Assembly (NCBI RefSeq): GCF_014138625.1
Contig: NZ_JACJHY010000030.1
Location: forward strand, 29,165-93,164
From: Aminobacter ciceronei
GTDB lineage: Bacteria > Pseudomonadota > Alphaproteobacteria > Rhizobiales > Rhizobiaceae
Reading direction: 5' to 3'
Length of the DNA stretch: 64,000 nt
The notes below the pieces were generated by a model. That model did not search any database. It was not told where the DNA came from and saw only the letters and a program-made list of their open reading frames with translations. A program made the translations under genes and the position numbers. Below, one piece after another: positions 17,002-25,361 of this stretch. Each line of letters starts with the position of its first letter. Position 1 is the stretch's first letter.

Positions 17002-17631
17002 CTATATCATGCCGGATACGTCGGAGAAGGCGACGGCCTTGCGCAACACGGCAAGGAAGCGTTCGCCGGCGATTTCAGCCGGGCCGCTGTTGTCGATCAC
17101 CACATGGCCGGGACCACTGAGATCATGCGGAGCGGTACGCGCCAGTCTCGCCAGCACCTCGCCGCGCGATTCACGGCCGCGCGCGGCAAGCCGGGTGGCC
17201 AGGATTTCGGGTGCTGCGGTGATTTCGACGACGGCGACATTGGCGTAGCGCTGGCGTAGCGCCGGGATGACCCCGCGCGAGGTGTTGGCAACGACGACGT
17301 GGCCGACCGAAATGGCATCGTCGACGGAAGCTGGAATGCCGTAGCGCAAACCATGCGCCTCCCAGGACAGCGCAAAGGCGCCCGATGCGTCAGCCTCGAT
17401 GAAGGCGGCGTCGGCCAGCGTGTCGTGATCCTCGGTCGCGCCGTCGCTGTGGCGGGTGATGACGCGGCGGGCGAACTCGACATGGTCGTCGTCGGTCAGG
17501 CGCTCTCGGACATAGGCAATCAGCGTGTCCTTGCCGGCACCGCTGGGTCCAACGACGGCGACGAAGACGCCGTAGCGGACAGGAGAGCCAACGCGGGTCA
17601 GTTCACGCTCGATCAATGCTGAAACCATCAT
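17002..17631 (-). CDS. phnN: Ribose 1,5-bisphosphate phosphokinase
   Basis: A 209-residue kinase that makes PRPP from ribose 1,5-bisphosphate and ATP, in phosphonate breakdown or NAD synthesis bypass. It has a Walker A motif, VVGPSGAGKDTLI, around residues 26-38, a guanylate-kinase-like fold, and the PhnN phrases RRVITR and SWEAHGLRYGIP. No other phn genes are nearby, so it is detached from a C-P lyase operon. Two adjacent Met codons at the start make the exact N-terminus ambiguous by one residue. Confidence 0.88.
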   Translation of the reverse strand: MMVSALIERELTRVGSPVRYGVFVAVVGPSGAGKDTLIAYVRERLTDDDHVEFARRVITRHSDGATEDHDTLADAAFIEADASGAFALSWEAHGLRYGIPASVDDAISVGHVVVANTSRGVIPALRQRYANVAVVEITAAPEILATRLAARGRESRGEVLARLARTAPHDLSGPGHVVIDNSGPAEIAGERFLAVLRKAVAFSDVSGMI

Positions 17632-17654
17632 GCGACGTCATTTCCTCCATGTCC

Positions 17655-17702
17655 GCGCATCGGCCCGAAAATCGCTCTCGATTTTCGGAAAGCACGATGC
17701 GC
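17655..17702. repeat. REP-like cruciform repeat
   Basis: Nested palindrome: outer arms GCGCATCG/CGATGCGC and inner 10-bp arms CCGAAAATCG/CGATTTTCGG around CTCT. It is built on the same plan as the element at 62522-62570. Such palindromes are common between genes in Mesorhizobium-like genomes. Confidence 0.65.
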
Positions 17703-17727
17703 CACTTTAAGCCTTGGAGCGTCCTTT

Positions 17728-17747
17728 GTGCGTCCACCCGGACGCAC
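17728..17747. repeat. Palindromic repeat of the CGTCC-N4-GGACG type
   Basis: Perfect 8-bp arms GTGCGTCC/GGACGCAC with the loop ACCC. The CGTCC/GGACG core recurs at 20853-20886 and 28329-28352. The rest of the 17632-17947 gap shows no gene. Confidence 0.55.
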
Positions 17748-17947
17748 GGCGCTCAAGTGCCCCCGCGCCCTGGCGGCGCCGGCCCTTTTCAGCAAGCTCG
17801 GCGCATTGAACATCTCCAGTGCTGACCTGTCACGCCCCATGGCTTGGACCACGGGCAGGCGGCGGCACTGCGATGCCATTAGGCGATTTACATGACGGAA
17901 TGACGAAACGAGATGCAGGGCGGCAAATCCGCCCCTGGCACCCTTGT

Positions 17948-19540
17948 TCAGGCGACCTTGTCGCGGACCTGATAGTCCTTGATCGCGGCGAAGCGGATCA
18001 TCTTCCAGCGCTCGGCCTCGTAATTGAGCGAGAATTCGTGCTGAGCGAGGAACACCGGGTCGTTATCGAGATCGCGCGCGATGTCGCCGCGATGGCTTTC
18101 GATGAAGCGGTGCAGGTCGGCCTTGTCGTCGGCATCAATCCAGCGGCAGACAGAGAAGCGCGCCATCTCGAAATCGACGGGCAGGGTATATTCCACCGAC
18201 AGGCGCTCCTTGAGCACGTCGATCTGCAGCGCACCGACGACGCCGACGATGGCAGGCGAGCCGTCCTCGGGCTGGAACAGCTGGACGACGCCTTCCTCGG
18301 CCATCTGGTGCAGCGCTTCCTTCAGCTTCTTGGCCTTCATCGCATCGCCGAGGCGGACGCGGCGCAGGATTTCGGGCGCAAAGTTGGGAACGCCGCGGAA
18401 CAGGATGTCCTCGCCCTCGGTCAGCGTGTCGCCGATGCGCAACGTGCCGTGGTTTGGGATGCCGACGACGTCGCCGGCATAAGCCTCGTCGGCGGTGATG
18501 CGCGAACGGGCGAAGAAGAACTGCGGCGCTGACAGGCTCATCTGCTTGCCGGTGCGGACCAGCTTGGCCTTCATGCCGCGCTTGAGCTCGCCGGAGCAGA
18601 CACGCACGAAGGCGATACGGTCGCGGTGGTTCGGGTCCATATTGGCCTGGATCTTGAAGACGAAGGACGTCATCTTCTCTTCCGTCGCCTCGACCTTGCG
18701 CGTGTCGGCCTCCTGAGCCCGAGGCGCGGGGCCGAAGTCGCCAAGCGCCTCAATCAGGTCGCGGACGCCGAAATTGCGCAGGGCCGAACCGAAATAGACC
18801 GGCGTCAGATGGCCTTCGCGGAAGGCCTGCAGGTCGAACGGGCGGCAGGCCTCGCGGGCAAGCTCCAGTTCCTCGATAAACGCCGGGCGCTCATTGTCCG
18901 GCAACAGGCCGGCGGCGCGGTTGGAATCGGGACCATGCACCGGCGTGCGCTCGGCCTCGGCGTCGCCACGGCGCACCGCGTTCTGGGCGAGGTGATAGGT
19001 GCCGGAGAAGGTCTTGCCCTGACCGATCGGCCATGTGATCGGGGCGGTGTCGAGCGCCAGCTTCTCTTCGATCTCGTCGAGAATCTCGAAGGTGTTGCGC
19101 GCCTCGCGGTCCATCTTGTTGACGAAGGTGATGATCGGGATGTCGCGCAGGCGGCAGACCTCGAACAGCTTCAGCGTGCGCGGCTCGATACCCTTGGCCG
19201 CGTCGATGACCATGACAGCACTGTCGACCGCAGACAACGTTCTATAGGTATCGTCGGCGAAGTCCTCGTGGCCGGGCGTGTCGAGCAGGTTGAAGACGTT
19301 GTCGCCATATTCGAAGGTCATCACCGAGGTGACGACCGAAATGCCGCGCTCGCGCTCGATCTTCATCCAGTCGGAGCGCGTCTGGATCTTGTCCTTCTTG
19401 GCCTTGACCTCGCCGGCGAGCTGGATCGCGCCGCCGAACAACAGCAGCTTTTCGGTCAGCGTCGTCTTGCCGGCGTCAGGGTGGGCGATGATCGCGAACG
19501 TACGGCGGCGCGCCACCGCCTTTTCGATGTCTTCAGCCAT
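17948..19540 (-). CDS. prfC: Peptide chain release factor 3
   Basis: A 530-residue translational GTPase that recycles RF1/RF2 after termination. The GTPase motifs are intact: G1 AHPDAGKTTLTEK, G3 DTPGHEDFADDTYRTL and G4 NKMDREARN. Full family length. It is encoded alone, flanked by repeat elements on both sides, and the start ATG follows a GGAACC stretch. No regulation is evident. Confidence 0.95.
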   Translation of the reverse strand: MAEDIEKAVARRRTFAIIAHPDAGKTTLTEKLLLFGGAIQLAGEVKAKKDKIQTRSDWMKIERERGISVVTSVMTFEYGDNVFNLLDTPGHEDFADDTYRTLSAVDSAVMVIDAAKGIEPRTLKLFEVCRLRDIPIITFVNKMDREARNTFEILDEIEEKLALDTAPITWPIGQGKTFSGTYHLAQNAVRRGDAEAERTPVHGPDSNRAAGLLPDNERPAFIEELELAREACRPFDLQAFREGHLTPVYFGSALRNFGVRDLIEALGDFGPAPRAQEADTRKVEATEEKMTSFVFKIQANMDPNHRDRIAFVRVCSGELKRGMKAKLVRTGKQMSLSAPQFFFARSRITADEAYAGDVVGIPNHGTLRIGDTLTEGEDILFRGVPNFAPEILRRVRLGDAMKAKKLKEALHQMAEEGVVQLFQPEDGSPAIVGVVGALQIDVLKERLSVEYTLPVDFEMARFSVCRWIDADDKADLHRFIESHRGDIARDLDNDPVFLAQHEFSLNYEAERWKMIRFAAIKDYQVRDKVA

Positions 19541-19608
19541 CGGGGGTTCCTTGTGATGGCGGGCTTCTAACAGCCGAGGCCGTGCCTGTCGAGGAATTGG
19601 AGCAATGA

Positions 19609-19707
19609 CCTCCTCCCTCCCCCTTGAGGAGAGGGACAGAGGGGTGCGGTAGGTCGCAGGGCGCGCTATTCGCAGCCCCGCTAACTCCTCCCCACGAGGG
19701 GGAAATC
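19609..19707. repeat. C-rich/G-rich intergenic repeat
   Basis: Two short C-run/G-run stems (TCCCTC to GAGGGA, and CTCCCC to GGGGGA) lie between the AlkC-like gene and prfC, with GCAGGGCGCGC between them. They resemble the degenerate CTCCCCC-GGGGGAG elements at 28.2 and 28.5 kb. Confidence 0.45.
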
Positions 19708-19715
19708 CCGAGCCC

Positions 19716-20822
19716 TCATCCCTTCAGCTCGAAGCCGCCCTCGGCCACCGTCTCGCCATTGACGATCAGCTCGATCAAGTGATGGCCGGGATAGTGCTTG
19801 CGTGTGGTGAAGTCGCGCACCGCCTGGCTGATCGAGAGTTCCTTCTGGCTGCCCGGCGCAAGGTTGATCTCCTTGAGCTTGAACACTTTCTTCGAGCTGC
19901 CGCCGCTTTTCTTGACGTAGTGCACGGCATAGTCGACCACCAGCTGCTGCGCCGTCTCGGCGGTCGAGGCGATGTTGGCCTTGAGCGTGATGCGGCCGCC
20001 GAGCAGGATCGCCGCCGGCTGGACCGCGAAGGTGTCGACACGCACCATCGGCTTGCCCGTCGTGCCGATCGCGCCAAGTGCGCGGGGATCGCCCTTCTTG
20101 ATCATCGTCCGCAGCGCGTGCTTGACGATCCAGGCAGTGTTCCTGTCGTCCATGTCCCATGCCGAGATGCGGTCGATCACCCGGTCGGGATGGTCCTTGG
20201 ATATGTCGTTGAGGTGGTTGGCCACGGATTTGCGCACATAGAGGCTGGGATCGCTGCGCAGCGTCTCGAGGATGGGTGCCGTCGGCGACGGATCCTTGAT
20301 CAGCTGCTTGAGCTGGAACGACCACGGTAGCCGCGGGCGCGATCCCTCGCTGGCCAGGCGGCGCACATGCTCGTTGTCGTCGAGTGCCCAGCGGCGCATC
20401 ACCTTCAGCGTGCCATCGAAATCCATGGCCAGGAAATGCCGGATGGCGAATTCGGCCGAACCAAAGCGGGTGAAATAGTGCAGTGCCTGCATCGACAGGT
20501 CGACATGGCCCTTGCCGTAAAGCGCGACATATTCCGACAGAACGATCGAGGCGAAGCTGTGCTGGATGCGCGGCGCCAGCTCGTAAAGCACATCGACGCC
20601 ACGCTCGAAGCTGCCCGGCAGGGCGCCGTGCAGGCTGGTCGCCGTCTGTCGCAGCCGCTGCATGATACCGAGATCGTCGAGATTGGCGGTCGCCAGCGCC
20701 ATGAACTTTTCCGCATCGAAAGCAGCCGAGATGGACGCCGTCTCGGTGGCAATGTGGCGAAGGCGGTCGCGATCGAAGATTTCCTTGAGTGCCGGGGCGG
20801 CTAGCGTCTGGTCTTCCGTCAT
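19716..20822 (-). CDS. DNA alkylation repair protein, AlkC-like, with C-terminal Ig-like domain
   Basis: A 368-residue protein made of HEAT-like helical repeats (about residues 1-255) followed by a beta-rich domain (about 265-368; VDTFAVQPAAILLGGRITLK onward). The helical part has the AlkC/AlkD signatures SFERGVDVLYELAPRI and RRWALDDNEHVRRLASEG. HEAT-like glycosylases excise N3- or N7-alkylated bases without base flipping, and an Ig-like C-terminal domain is known for some AlkC proteins. The ATG at 20822 is preferred to one 48 bp upstream. No ada or alk partner is adjacent. Confidence 0.8.
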   Translation of the reverse strand: MTEDQTLAAPALKEIFDRDRLRHIATETASISAAFDAEKFMALATANLDDLGIMQRLRQTATSLHGALPGSFERGVDVLYELAPRIQHSFASIVLSEYVALYGKGHVDLSMQALHYFTRFGSAEFAIRHFLAMDFDGTLKVMRRWALDDNEHVRRLASEGSRPRLPWSFQLKQLIKDPSPTAPILETLRSDPSLYVRKSVANHLNDISKDHPDRVIDRISAWDMDDRNTAWIVKHALRTMIKKGDPRALGAIGTTGKPMVRVDTFAVQPAAILLGGRITLKANIASTAETAQQLVVDYAVHYVKKSGGSSKKVFKLKEINLAPGSQKELSISQAVRDFTTRKHYPGHHLIELIVNGETVAEGGFELKG

Positions 20823-20852
20823 CTGTTTCCGTCCTGCATGGCGCCCCCGCGC

Positions 20853-20886
20853 CGGCCCTTGGGCGTCCATTCGGACGAAGGGCTCG
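20853..20886. repeat. Palindromic repeat, CGTCC-N4-GGACG type
   Basis: CGTCC-ATTC-GGACG sits at the centre of a longer imperfect stem (GGCCCTTG to GAAGGGCTC). It lies just upstream of the AlkC-like gene. Same core as 17728-17747 and 28329-28352. Confidence 0.5.
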
Positions 20887-21060
20887 TTGCGCAGATACGA
20901 ATCGGACCTCGAAACTACAATCCCTCTCCTGCCAAGGCACTGTCAGGAGACAGTCGACGACGGCGCTTTCGTCGTCGCAAACCGCCGTTGACGTTACTGC
21001 CGGACGGGCGGAAAATATTCTCAACGCGCGTGACACATCGCGCCTTTCCAGGAGGTCGAC

Positions 21061-21450
21061 ATGACCATCCACCAGGAAGTGCATCTCAAGGGCTCACCCA
21101 GAAACATCTATGAACTGCTGCTCGATTCCGCCCGCTTTCAGGCCATGACGGGTGGCCGGGCGGCCCATATCTCGCCCCATGAGGGCGGCGAAGTCTCGAT
21201 GTTCGGCGGCGATATCGAGGCGCGCAATGTCGAACTGGTGCCCAACCGCCGCATCGTCCAGGCTTGGCGTTCCCGCGTCTGGCCCGAAGGCACCTATTCG
21301 ATCGTGCGCTTCGAACTGCAGGCCGACGGCACCGGCACGAGACTGACCTTCGACCAGGCCGGCTACCCACGCTCGGCGCATGCAGCGCTCGATGAAGGTT
21401 GGGCGAAAATGTACTGGGAGCCGATGAACCGCGCCCTGACGCATCATTGA
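21061..21450 (+). CDS. SRPBCC family protein (AHSA1-like)
   Basis: A 129-residue helix-grip fold protein of the START/Bet v 1 superfamily. It starts with IHQEVHLKGSPRNIYELLLD and has the central strands IVQAWRSRVWPEGTYSIVRF and LTFDQAGYP typical of activator-of-Hsp90-like proteins. Such proteins bind small hydrophobic ligands; no specific function can be assigned. AGGAGG precedes the ATG at good distance. It stands alone between a minus-strand DNA repair gene and a convergent DUF1801 gene. Confidence 0.85.
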   Translation: MTIHQEVHLKGSPRNIYELLLDSARFQAMTGGRAAHISPHEGGEVSMFGGDIEARNVELVPNRRIVQAWRSRVWPEGTYSIVRFELQADGTGTRLTFDQAGYPRSAHAALDEGWAKMYWEPMNRALTHH

Positions 21451-21471
21451 CGGCAGCGCGGCTAACGCCTT

Positions 21472-21828
21472 TCAGGCGTCTGCGGCCTGGCGCGCCAGCG
21501 CGACATAGTGAGTGACATGCCGGTCCTCGATGTCCGACACCGAGAAGAGCTTGATGTGGCGTCGCAGTTTGCCTTGCCCCAGAAGCACGCCGTGCGTGTC
21601 CGGCAAAGCCGCACCTTGGCTGAGTTCCAGCGTAACATGACCGGCATATGAGAAGACGCCGCAAAACGGCGTACGCGCCGAAAACAGGATGCCGCCGTAT
21701 TTGACCTCCTCGGAGATGGACGGACCGGCCTGCAGCACGATCTCGCGCAGCCGCGACACAATAGCGAAGTGATCTGCCCGCTGATCCTGCAGCTCGTCCA
21801 GGAAGGCTAGAACGCGATCACAGGCCAT
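21472..21828 (-). CDS. DUF1801 (YdhG-like) family protein
   Basis: A 118-residue protein with the DUF1801 pattern ISEEVKYGGILFSARTPFCG followed by GHVTLELSQGAAL and ending in a RRHIKLFSVSDIED segment. The fold is found in small uncharacterised and phage-related proteins; function is unknown. The start at 21828 overlaps the end of the VOC gene by 11 bp, so the two are co-translated. An alternative in-frame ATG lies six codons upstream. Confidence 0.75.
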   Translation of the reverse strand: MACDRVLAFLDELQDQRADHFAIVSRLREIVLQAGPSISEEVKYGGILFSARTPFCGVFSYAGHVTLELSQGAALPDTHGVLLGQGKLRRHIKLFSVSDIEDRHVTHYVALARQAADA

Positions 21829-22228
21829 GGTCAATCCGTGGCGCATAGAACTGCCTGAACTCGTGGGATGGTTCGCGGTTGGAGTAGATGCAGAGCGTGA
21901 TGCCGTTGGGGTCCTGGATCGCAAAGCCGCGATCGCCCCAGGGATGGTCTTCGATCGGCATGACAGGCACCAGCCCCACAGCCGTCATTGCGCGATGCTC
22001 GCCATCGACGTCGTCGACGCAGAAATTGTAAGTCAGGCCCGCCGTGTCGCATGTGGGTTGTTCTCCCCGCGGCTCCATGAATTGCAGCGAAAGCCCTGTC
22101 TCAAATTCAAGGCTGACATACCAGCCGCAATCGAAGACAGGATGCACGCCAAAATGCCTGATGTAGAAGTCGCGTGTCTCGACGACGCGTTTGGTCGTGA
22201 TGCAGAGAGATGCAGTTGTCGGGCGCAT
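21818..22228 (-). CDS. VOC (glyoxalase/bleomycin-resistance) family protein
   Basis: A 136-residue protein of the vicinal-oxygen-chelate fold. Beta-alpha-beta modules are visible: LCITTKRVVETRDFYIRHFG at the start and GFAIQDPNGITLCIYSNRE at the end. Members include dioxygenases, resistance proteins and uncharacterised binding proteins; the substrate is unknown. The start at 22228 is chosen because the family begins there, although the frame is open 67 codons further. It is followed by the overlapping DUF1801 gene, a pairing that may be functional. Confidence 0.8.
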   Translation of the reverse strand: MRPTTASLCITTKRVVETRDFYIRHFGVHPVFDCGWYVSLEFETGLSLQFMEPRGEQPTCDTAGLTYNFCVDDVDGEHRAMTAVGLVPVMPIEDHPWGDRGFAIQDPNGITLCIYSNREPSHEFRQFYAPRIDHGL

Positions 22229-22517
22229 TGTGCAAGCTCGCGGTGAGTTGACTGGCGAGATCTGCTGTCTTCGAGGCTTCGCCAAACGCAGCGGCAACAA
22301 GCCAAGGCTGGCAGCAGAAATCCCTTCGGATGTCCCTGGAAAATACACTTCGGCCCGCTTCGATCTTGAACAAATCGGACAGCGGCCGGTCAAACTGACA
22401 CTTGGGACAGCCGCGCAGACATTGGGCAAAGCGCAAGTGCCGACGCATTGGTCTGGACACGTCTACGCGTAGGCGTCGATCTCGTTCCGCCTAAACGTCG
22501 CCTGCAGGCCGCCGGTT

Positions 22518-23312
22518 TCAGCCGGCCAGTGCGAGTTGCGCCAATGCCGGCTGGAACGGGCGGACGGTCATTTCATCAGGCGTCATGGCGACAAAACTCG
22601 ACGGCGGCACCGCCTGCCAGCTCTGTCCTTCGCGGTCGAAGGGTTCGGAGACGATACAGCGACCGGTTTCGCCGTCGCGGGTGTAGAGCGTCGGCGCATG
22701 TCCGTCGGTGGCAAAGCGCACGGCAAACAGGCTTGTGCCGTCACTGAAAGCGGCAGTCAGCTTCAGCTGCGGATCAATGCCGGCGCCATGTGCGGCAGCA
22801 ACCACACGGCCGGTGGCACGGGTGACCGCGCCCTGCGGATCAGCGTCGAGCCCCTCTTCCAGCATCAGCATGAAAAACAGCTCGGAATCGGTCGTGCCCT
22901 GGCGCTGCTCGTAGAGATCGTCGTTGATGCTGGCCTCGAGCCGGCGCCGGATCTTCTCGAAGCCCGAGATCTGGCCGTTGTGCATGAAGCTCCAGCGTCC
23001 CGAAATGAAGGGGTGGCAGTTGGCGCGGCTGGTGGCGCCGCCGGTCGATGCCCGGACATGGGCGAGAAACAGGCCCGACTTGATCTGCCGGCACAGGCTT
23101 TTCAGATTGGGGTCCGACCAGGCCGGCAGGATGTCGCGATAGAGGCCCGGCTCCGGCCTGTCGCCATACCAGGCAAGCCCGAAACCGTCGCCATTGGTCG
23201 GCGACTTGGCCTCCTGCGCGCAATGACTCTGTGCGATCAGCGAATGGCACGGCGCCGTCACGATGTCTTCGAGGAAGACCTCTTCACCGATATAGGCAGC
23301 CCACCGGCACAT
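22518..23312 (-). CDS. Class II glutamine amidotransferase (YafJ-like)
   Basis: A 264-residue N-terminal-nucleophile amidotransferase. The start at 23312 is chosen because it places the catalytic Cys at position 2 (MCRWAAYIG); a Met codon three residues upstream would hide it. Other landmarks are NGDGFGLAWYG, FLAHVRASTGG and the WSFMHNGQI loop, all typical of GATase_2 glutaminase sites. No synthase domain is fused, as in YafJ/EgtC-like proteins. EgtC-type removal of a gamma-glutamyl group is one possibility, but no ergothioneine genes are nearby. Confidence 0.85.
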   Translation of the reverse strand: MCRWAAYIGEEVFLEDIVTAPCHSLIAQSHCAQEAKSPTNGDGFGLAWYGDRPEPGLYRDILPAWSDPNLKSLCRQIKSGLFLAHVRASTGGATSRANCHPFISGRWSFMHNGQISGFEKIRRRLEASINDDLYEQRQGTTDSELFFMLMLEEGLDADPQGAVTRATGRVVAAAHGAGIDPQLKLTAAFSDGTSLFAVRFATDGHAPTLYTRDGETGRCIVSEPFDREGQSWQAVPPSSFVAMTPDEMTVRPFQPALAQLALAG

Positions 23313-23317
23313 GCGCT

Positions 23318-23533
23318 TCAACGTCCCCGATTGTGTGTCCGCTCGTACAGCCGGCGGATGATCGTGCTGGCAGTAGATTCGAACAGGAAGGGTAACAAAG
23401 CGTGAATGAGTGCCGCGCCCGCTGCCAGGAACAGCTGACCGGCGAACCAGCCGGCAAAACGCATGTGCTCGAAATAGCTCTCGTCGACCGCCTCGGGGTG
23501 AGCCGTGAACAGCTTTGCGATGCGTGCGGACAT
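23318..23533 (-). CDS. DUF6356-like small membrane protein
   Basis: A 71-residue protein with one or two hydrophobic segments (about residues 26-50, WFAGQLFLAAGAALIHALLPF) after a conserved N-terminal phrase, LFTAHPEAVDESYFEHMRFA. I recognise the pattern as the DUF6356 family, of unknown function. The ATG at 23533 has GGGAGG six bases upstream, which decides the start. It is 5 bp from the amidotransferase gene on the same strand and divergent from an Lrp regulator. Confidence 0.75.
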   Translation of the reverse strand: MSARIAKLFTAHPEAVDESYFEHMRFAGWFAGQLFLAAGAALIHALLPFLFESTASTIIRRLYERTHNRGR

Positions 23534-23616
23534 GAGAACCTCCCTGGCTGACATGAGTATCGTCGCACGGGAGAGAGGTTCATCGGTCCCAATCTGTCCT
23601 TGCCATTCACCAAGTT

Positions 23617-23634
23617 TTGGGACATTTATCCCAA
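23617..23634. promoter_or_regulatory. Palindrome in front of the Lrp-family gene, probable operator
   Basis: TTGGGA-CATTTA-TCCCAA has perfect 6-bp arms and ends 1 bp before the Lrp-family start codon, in the 102-bp gap between divergent genes. Its position suggests autoregulation by the Lrp-type protein, but overlap with the ribosome-binding region is unusual. Confidence 0.5.
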
Positions 23635-23635
23635 G

Positions 23636-24106
23636 ATGTCTGGAGAACTCGATACGATTGATCGAAGAATACTCGCCGAACTGCAGCGCGACGGCACGCT
23701 TTCGGTCGACCAGCTGTCCGAGCGCGTCGGCCTGTCGCGCAATGCCTGCTGGCGCCGTGTCAAAAGGCTCGACGATGAGCGCTTCATCACCGGCCGGGTG
23801 GCGCTCGTCGATGCCGACAAGCTCGGCCTCGGCCTGTCGGTGTTCATCCTGGTGCGGACGTCGAGCCACGACCCCGAATGGCTGGCCAAGTTCCGCGCCG
23901 GCGTGACATCGTTTCCCGAGATCACCGGCGTCTATCGCATGTCGGGTGACCTCGACTATGTCTTGCGTGCCCGCGTCGCCGATGTGAAAGCGTATGACCG
24001 TCTTTACCAGCGCCTCATCGCCAAGGTGCCGCTGTCGGATGTCTCGGCCTCCTTCGTCATGGAGGAGATCCGCGAAACAACAGTGGTGCCGGTGGAAATT
24101 CGCTGA
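23636..24106 (+). CDS. Lrp/AsnC family transcriptional regulator
   Basis: A 156-residue regulator with the N-terminal winged helix-turn-helix (LDTIDRRILAELQRDGTLSV, then QLSERVGLSRNACWRRVKRL) and the C-terminal RAM/AsnC ligand domain (ITGVYRMSGDLDYVLRARV). These proteins sense amino acids. The ATG at 23636 is preferred because the conserved region starts 3 residues later. It is divergent from the DUF6356/amidotransferase pair, which it may control. Confidence 0.9.
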   Translation: MSGELDTIDRRILAELQRDGTLSVDQLSERVGLSRNACWRRVKRLDDERFITGRVALVDADKLGLGLSVFILVRTSSHDPEWLAKFRAGVTSFPEITGVYRMSGDLDYVLRARVADVKAYDRLYQRLIAKVPLSDVSASFVMEEIRETTVVPVEIR

Positions 24107-24161
24107 GTGCGACCTCTTGTGAATTGACCTCATCTGGACGCTGTCCCATAGGATCGCCGCC

Positions 24162-24641
24162 ATGACATCGACCGCCGCAACCTCTTCCGCCCCCGTCATC
24201 GGGATCGTCCGCTTGCCGCATTCGGGCGAGCTGCCCCTGCCGTCCTACGAAACGTCGGGTGCCGCCGGCATGGACCTGCGCGCCGCGGTGCCGGATGACC
24301 GGCCGCTTTTGATCCTGCCCGGCAAGCGCGCCTTGGTGCCGACCGGCCTGATCTTCGAAATACCGGAAGGTTTCGAAGGTCAAATTCGCCCGCGCTCCGG
24401 CCTTGCCTTCAAGGACGGCATCACCTGCCTCAACACGCCGGGTACCATCGACAGCGACTATCGCGGCGAGGTCAAGGTGCTGTTGATCAACCATGGCGAC
24501 GAAGACTTCTATGTCGAGCGCGGCATGCGCATCGCCCAGATCGTCATCGCATCGGTGACCCGCGCCGGGGTCGAGGAGCGCACGCTTGCCGGCGACACGT
24601 CGCGCGGCGCCGGCGGCTTCGGCTCCACGGGCACCGCGTGA
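24162..24641 (+). CDS. dut: Deoxyuridine 5'-triphosphate nucleotidohydrolase (dUTPase)
   Basis: A 159-residue trimeric dUTPase, which hydrolyses dUTP to dUMP and keeps uracil out of DNA. All five motifs are seen, including [10 protein letters not shown] (1), [20 protein letters not shown] with SDYRGEVKV (2-3), [10 protein letters not shown] (4) and the arginine/glycine-rich [10 protein letters not shown] (5). It shares four bases (GTGA) with the next gene, indicating coupling. Confidence 0.95.
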   Translation: MTSTAATSSAPVIGIVRLPHSGELPLPSYETSGAAGMDLRAAVPDDRPLLILPGKRALVPTGLIFEIPEGFEGQIRPRSGLAFKDGITCLNTPGTIDSDYRGEVKVLLINHGDEDFYVERGMRIAQIVIASVTRAGVEERTLAGDTSRGAGGFGSTGTA

Positions 24642-25294
24642 ACAAGCCGAATCTCGTCATCTTCGACTGCGACGGCGTGCTGGTCGACACAGAGCCGCTG
24701 GCCAACCAGCGGCTCGCGGCCTGGCTGACCGAGGCGGGTTATCCCGTCAGCTACGCGGACTGCCGCCGCCAGTTCGTCGGCCGCAGTCTGGTGTCGGTGC
24801 AGAAGGAGGTCGAGGCGACGGGCGTCAGCCTTGGGCCTGACTTCGTCGAGCGCTGGTACCGCGAGCTGCCGGAGCTGTTTGCGTCAGGCGTCCAGGCGAT
24901 CCCGCACGTCGAGACCTTCGTCACCGCCGTGCAGGCCGCCGGCATCGCCTATTGCGTGGCGTCGTCGGCACGGGTCAACAAGATGCATATGACGCTCGGC
25001 CAGACCGGGCTGCTGCCCTATTTCCACGACGTGCTGTTCTCGGCCACCATGGTCGAGCGCGGCAAGCCGTTTCCAGACCTGTTCCTGCACGCCGCCGGCA
25101 CGATGGGCTTTGCCCCAGCCGACTGTATCGTCATCGAGGACAGCGTCGCCGGCGCCCAGGCCGGGCGTGCCGCCGGCATGCGGGTGTTCGGCTATCACCG
25201 CGACCCGCACTCCGACTGCGATGGCCTCAAGGCGGCGGGCGCCGTGCTGTTCGACGACATGCGCAAACTGGCAGGACTGATCCCGATCGCCTGA
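24638..25294 (+). CDS. HAD family hydrolase (beta-phosphoglucomutase-like subfamily)
   Basis: A 218-residue phosphatase or phosphomutase. The nucleophile motif [13 protein letters not shown] is at residues 9-21, the Lys motif is in [13 protein letters not shown], and the Asp motif is in [14 protein letters not shown]. The cap insertion after motif 1 places it among PGM-like HADs. It uses a GTG start inside the dut stop codon (GTGA). The substrate is unknown; house-cleaning of phosphosugars or pyrimidine phosphates is plausible. Confidence 0.88.
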   Translation: MNKPNLVIFDCDGVLVDTEPLANQRLAAWLTEAGYPVSYADCRRQFVGRSLVSVQKEVEATGVSLGPDFVERWYRELPELFASGVQAIPHVETFVTAVQAAGIAYCVASSARVNKMHMTLGQTGLLPYFHDVLFSATMVERGKPFPDLFLHAAGTMGFAPADCIVIEDSVAGAQAGRAAGMRVFGYHRDPHSDCDGLKAAGAVLFDDMRKLAGLIPIA

Positions 25295-25361
25295 AACAGG
25301 GTTTGAGCCCTCCGGCGCGCCGGTCTAATATTGCCCGTCGGTTCGGATCGAGGGCGATGAC

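Noticed and set aside
24638..24641. Possible frameshift between dut and the HAD gene
   Set aside because: The GTGA overlap is a normal coupled stop/start; both proteins are full length.
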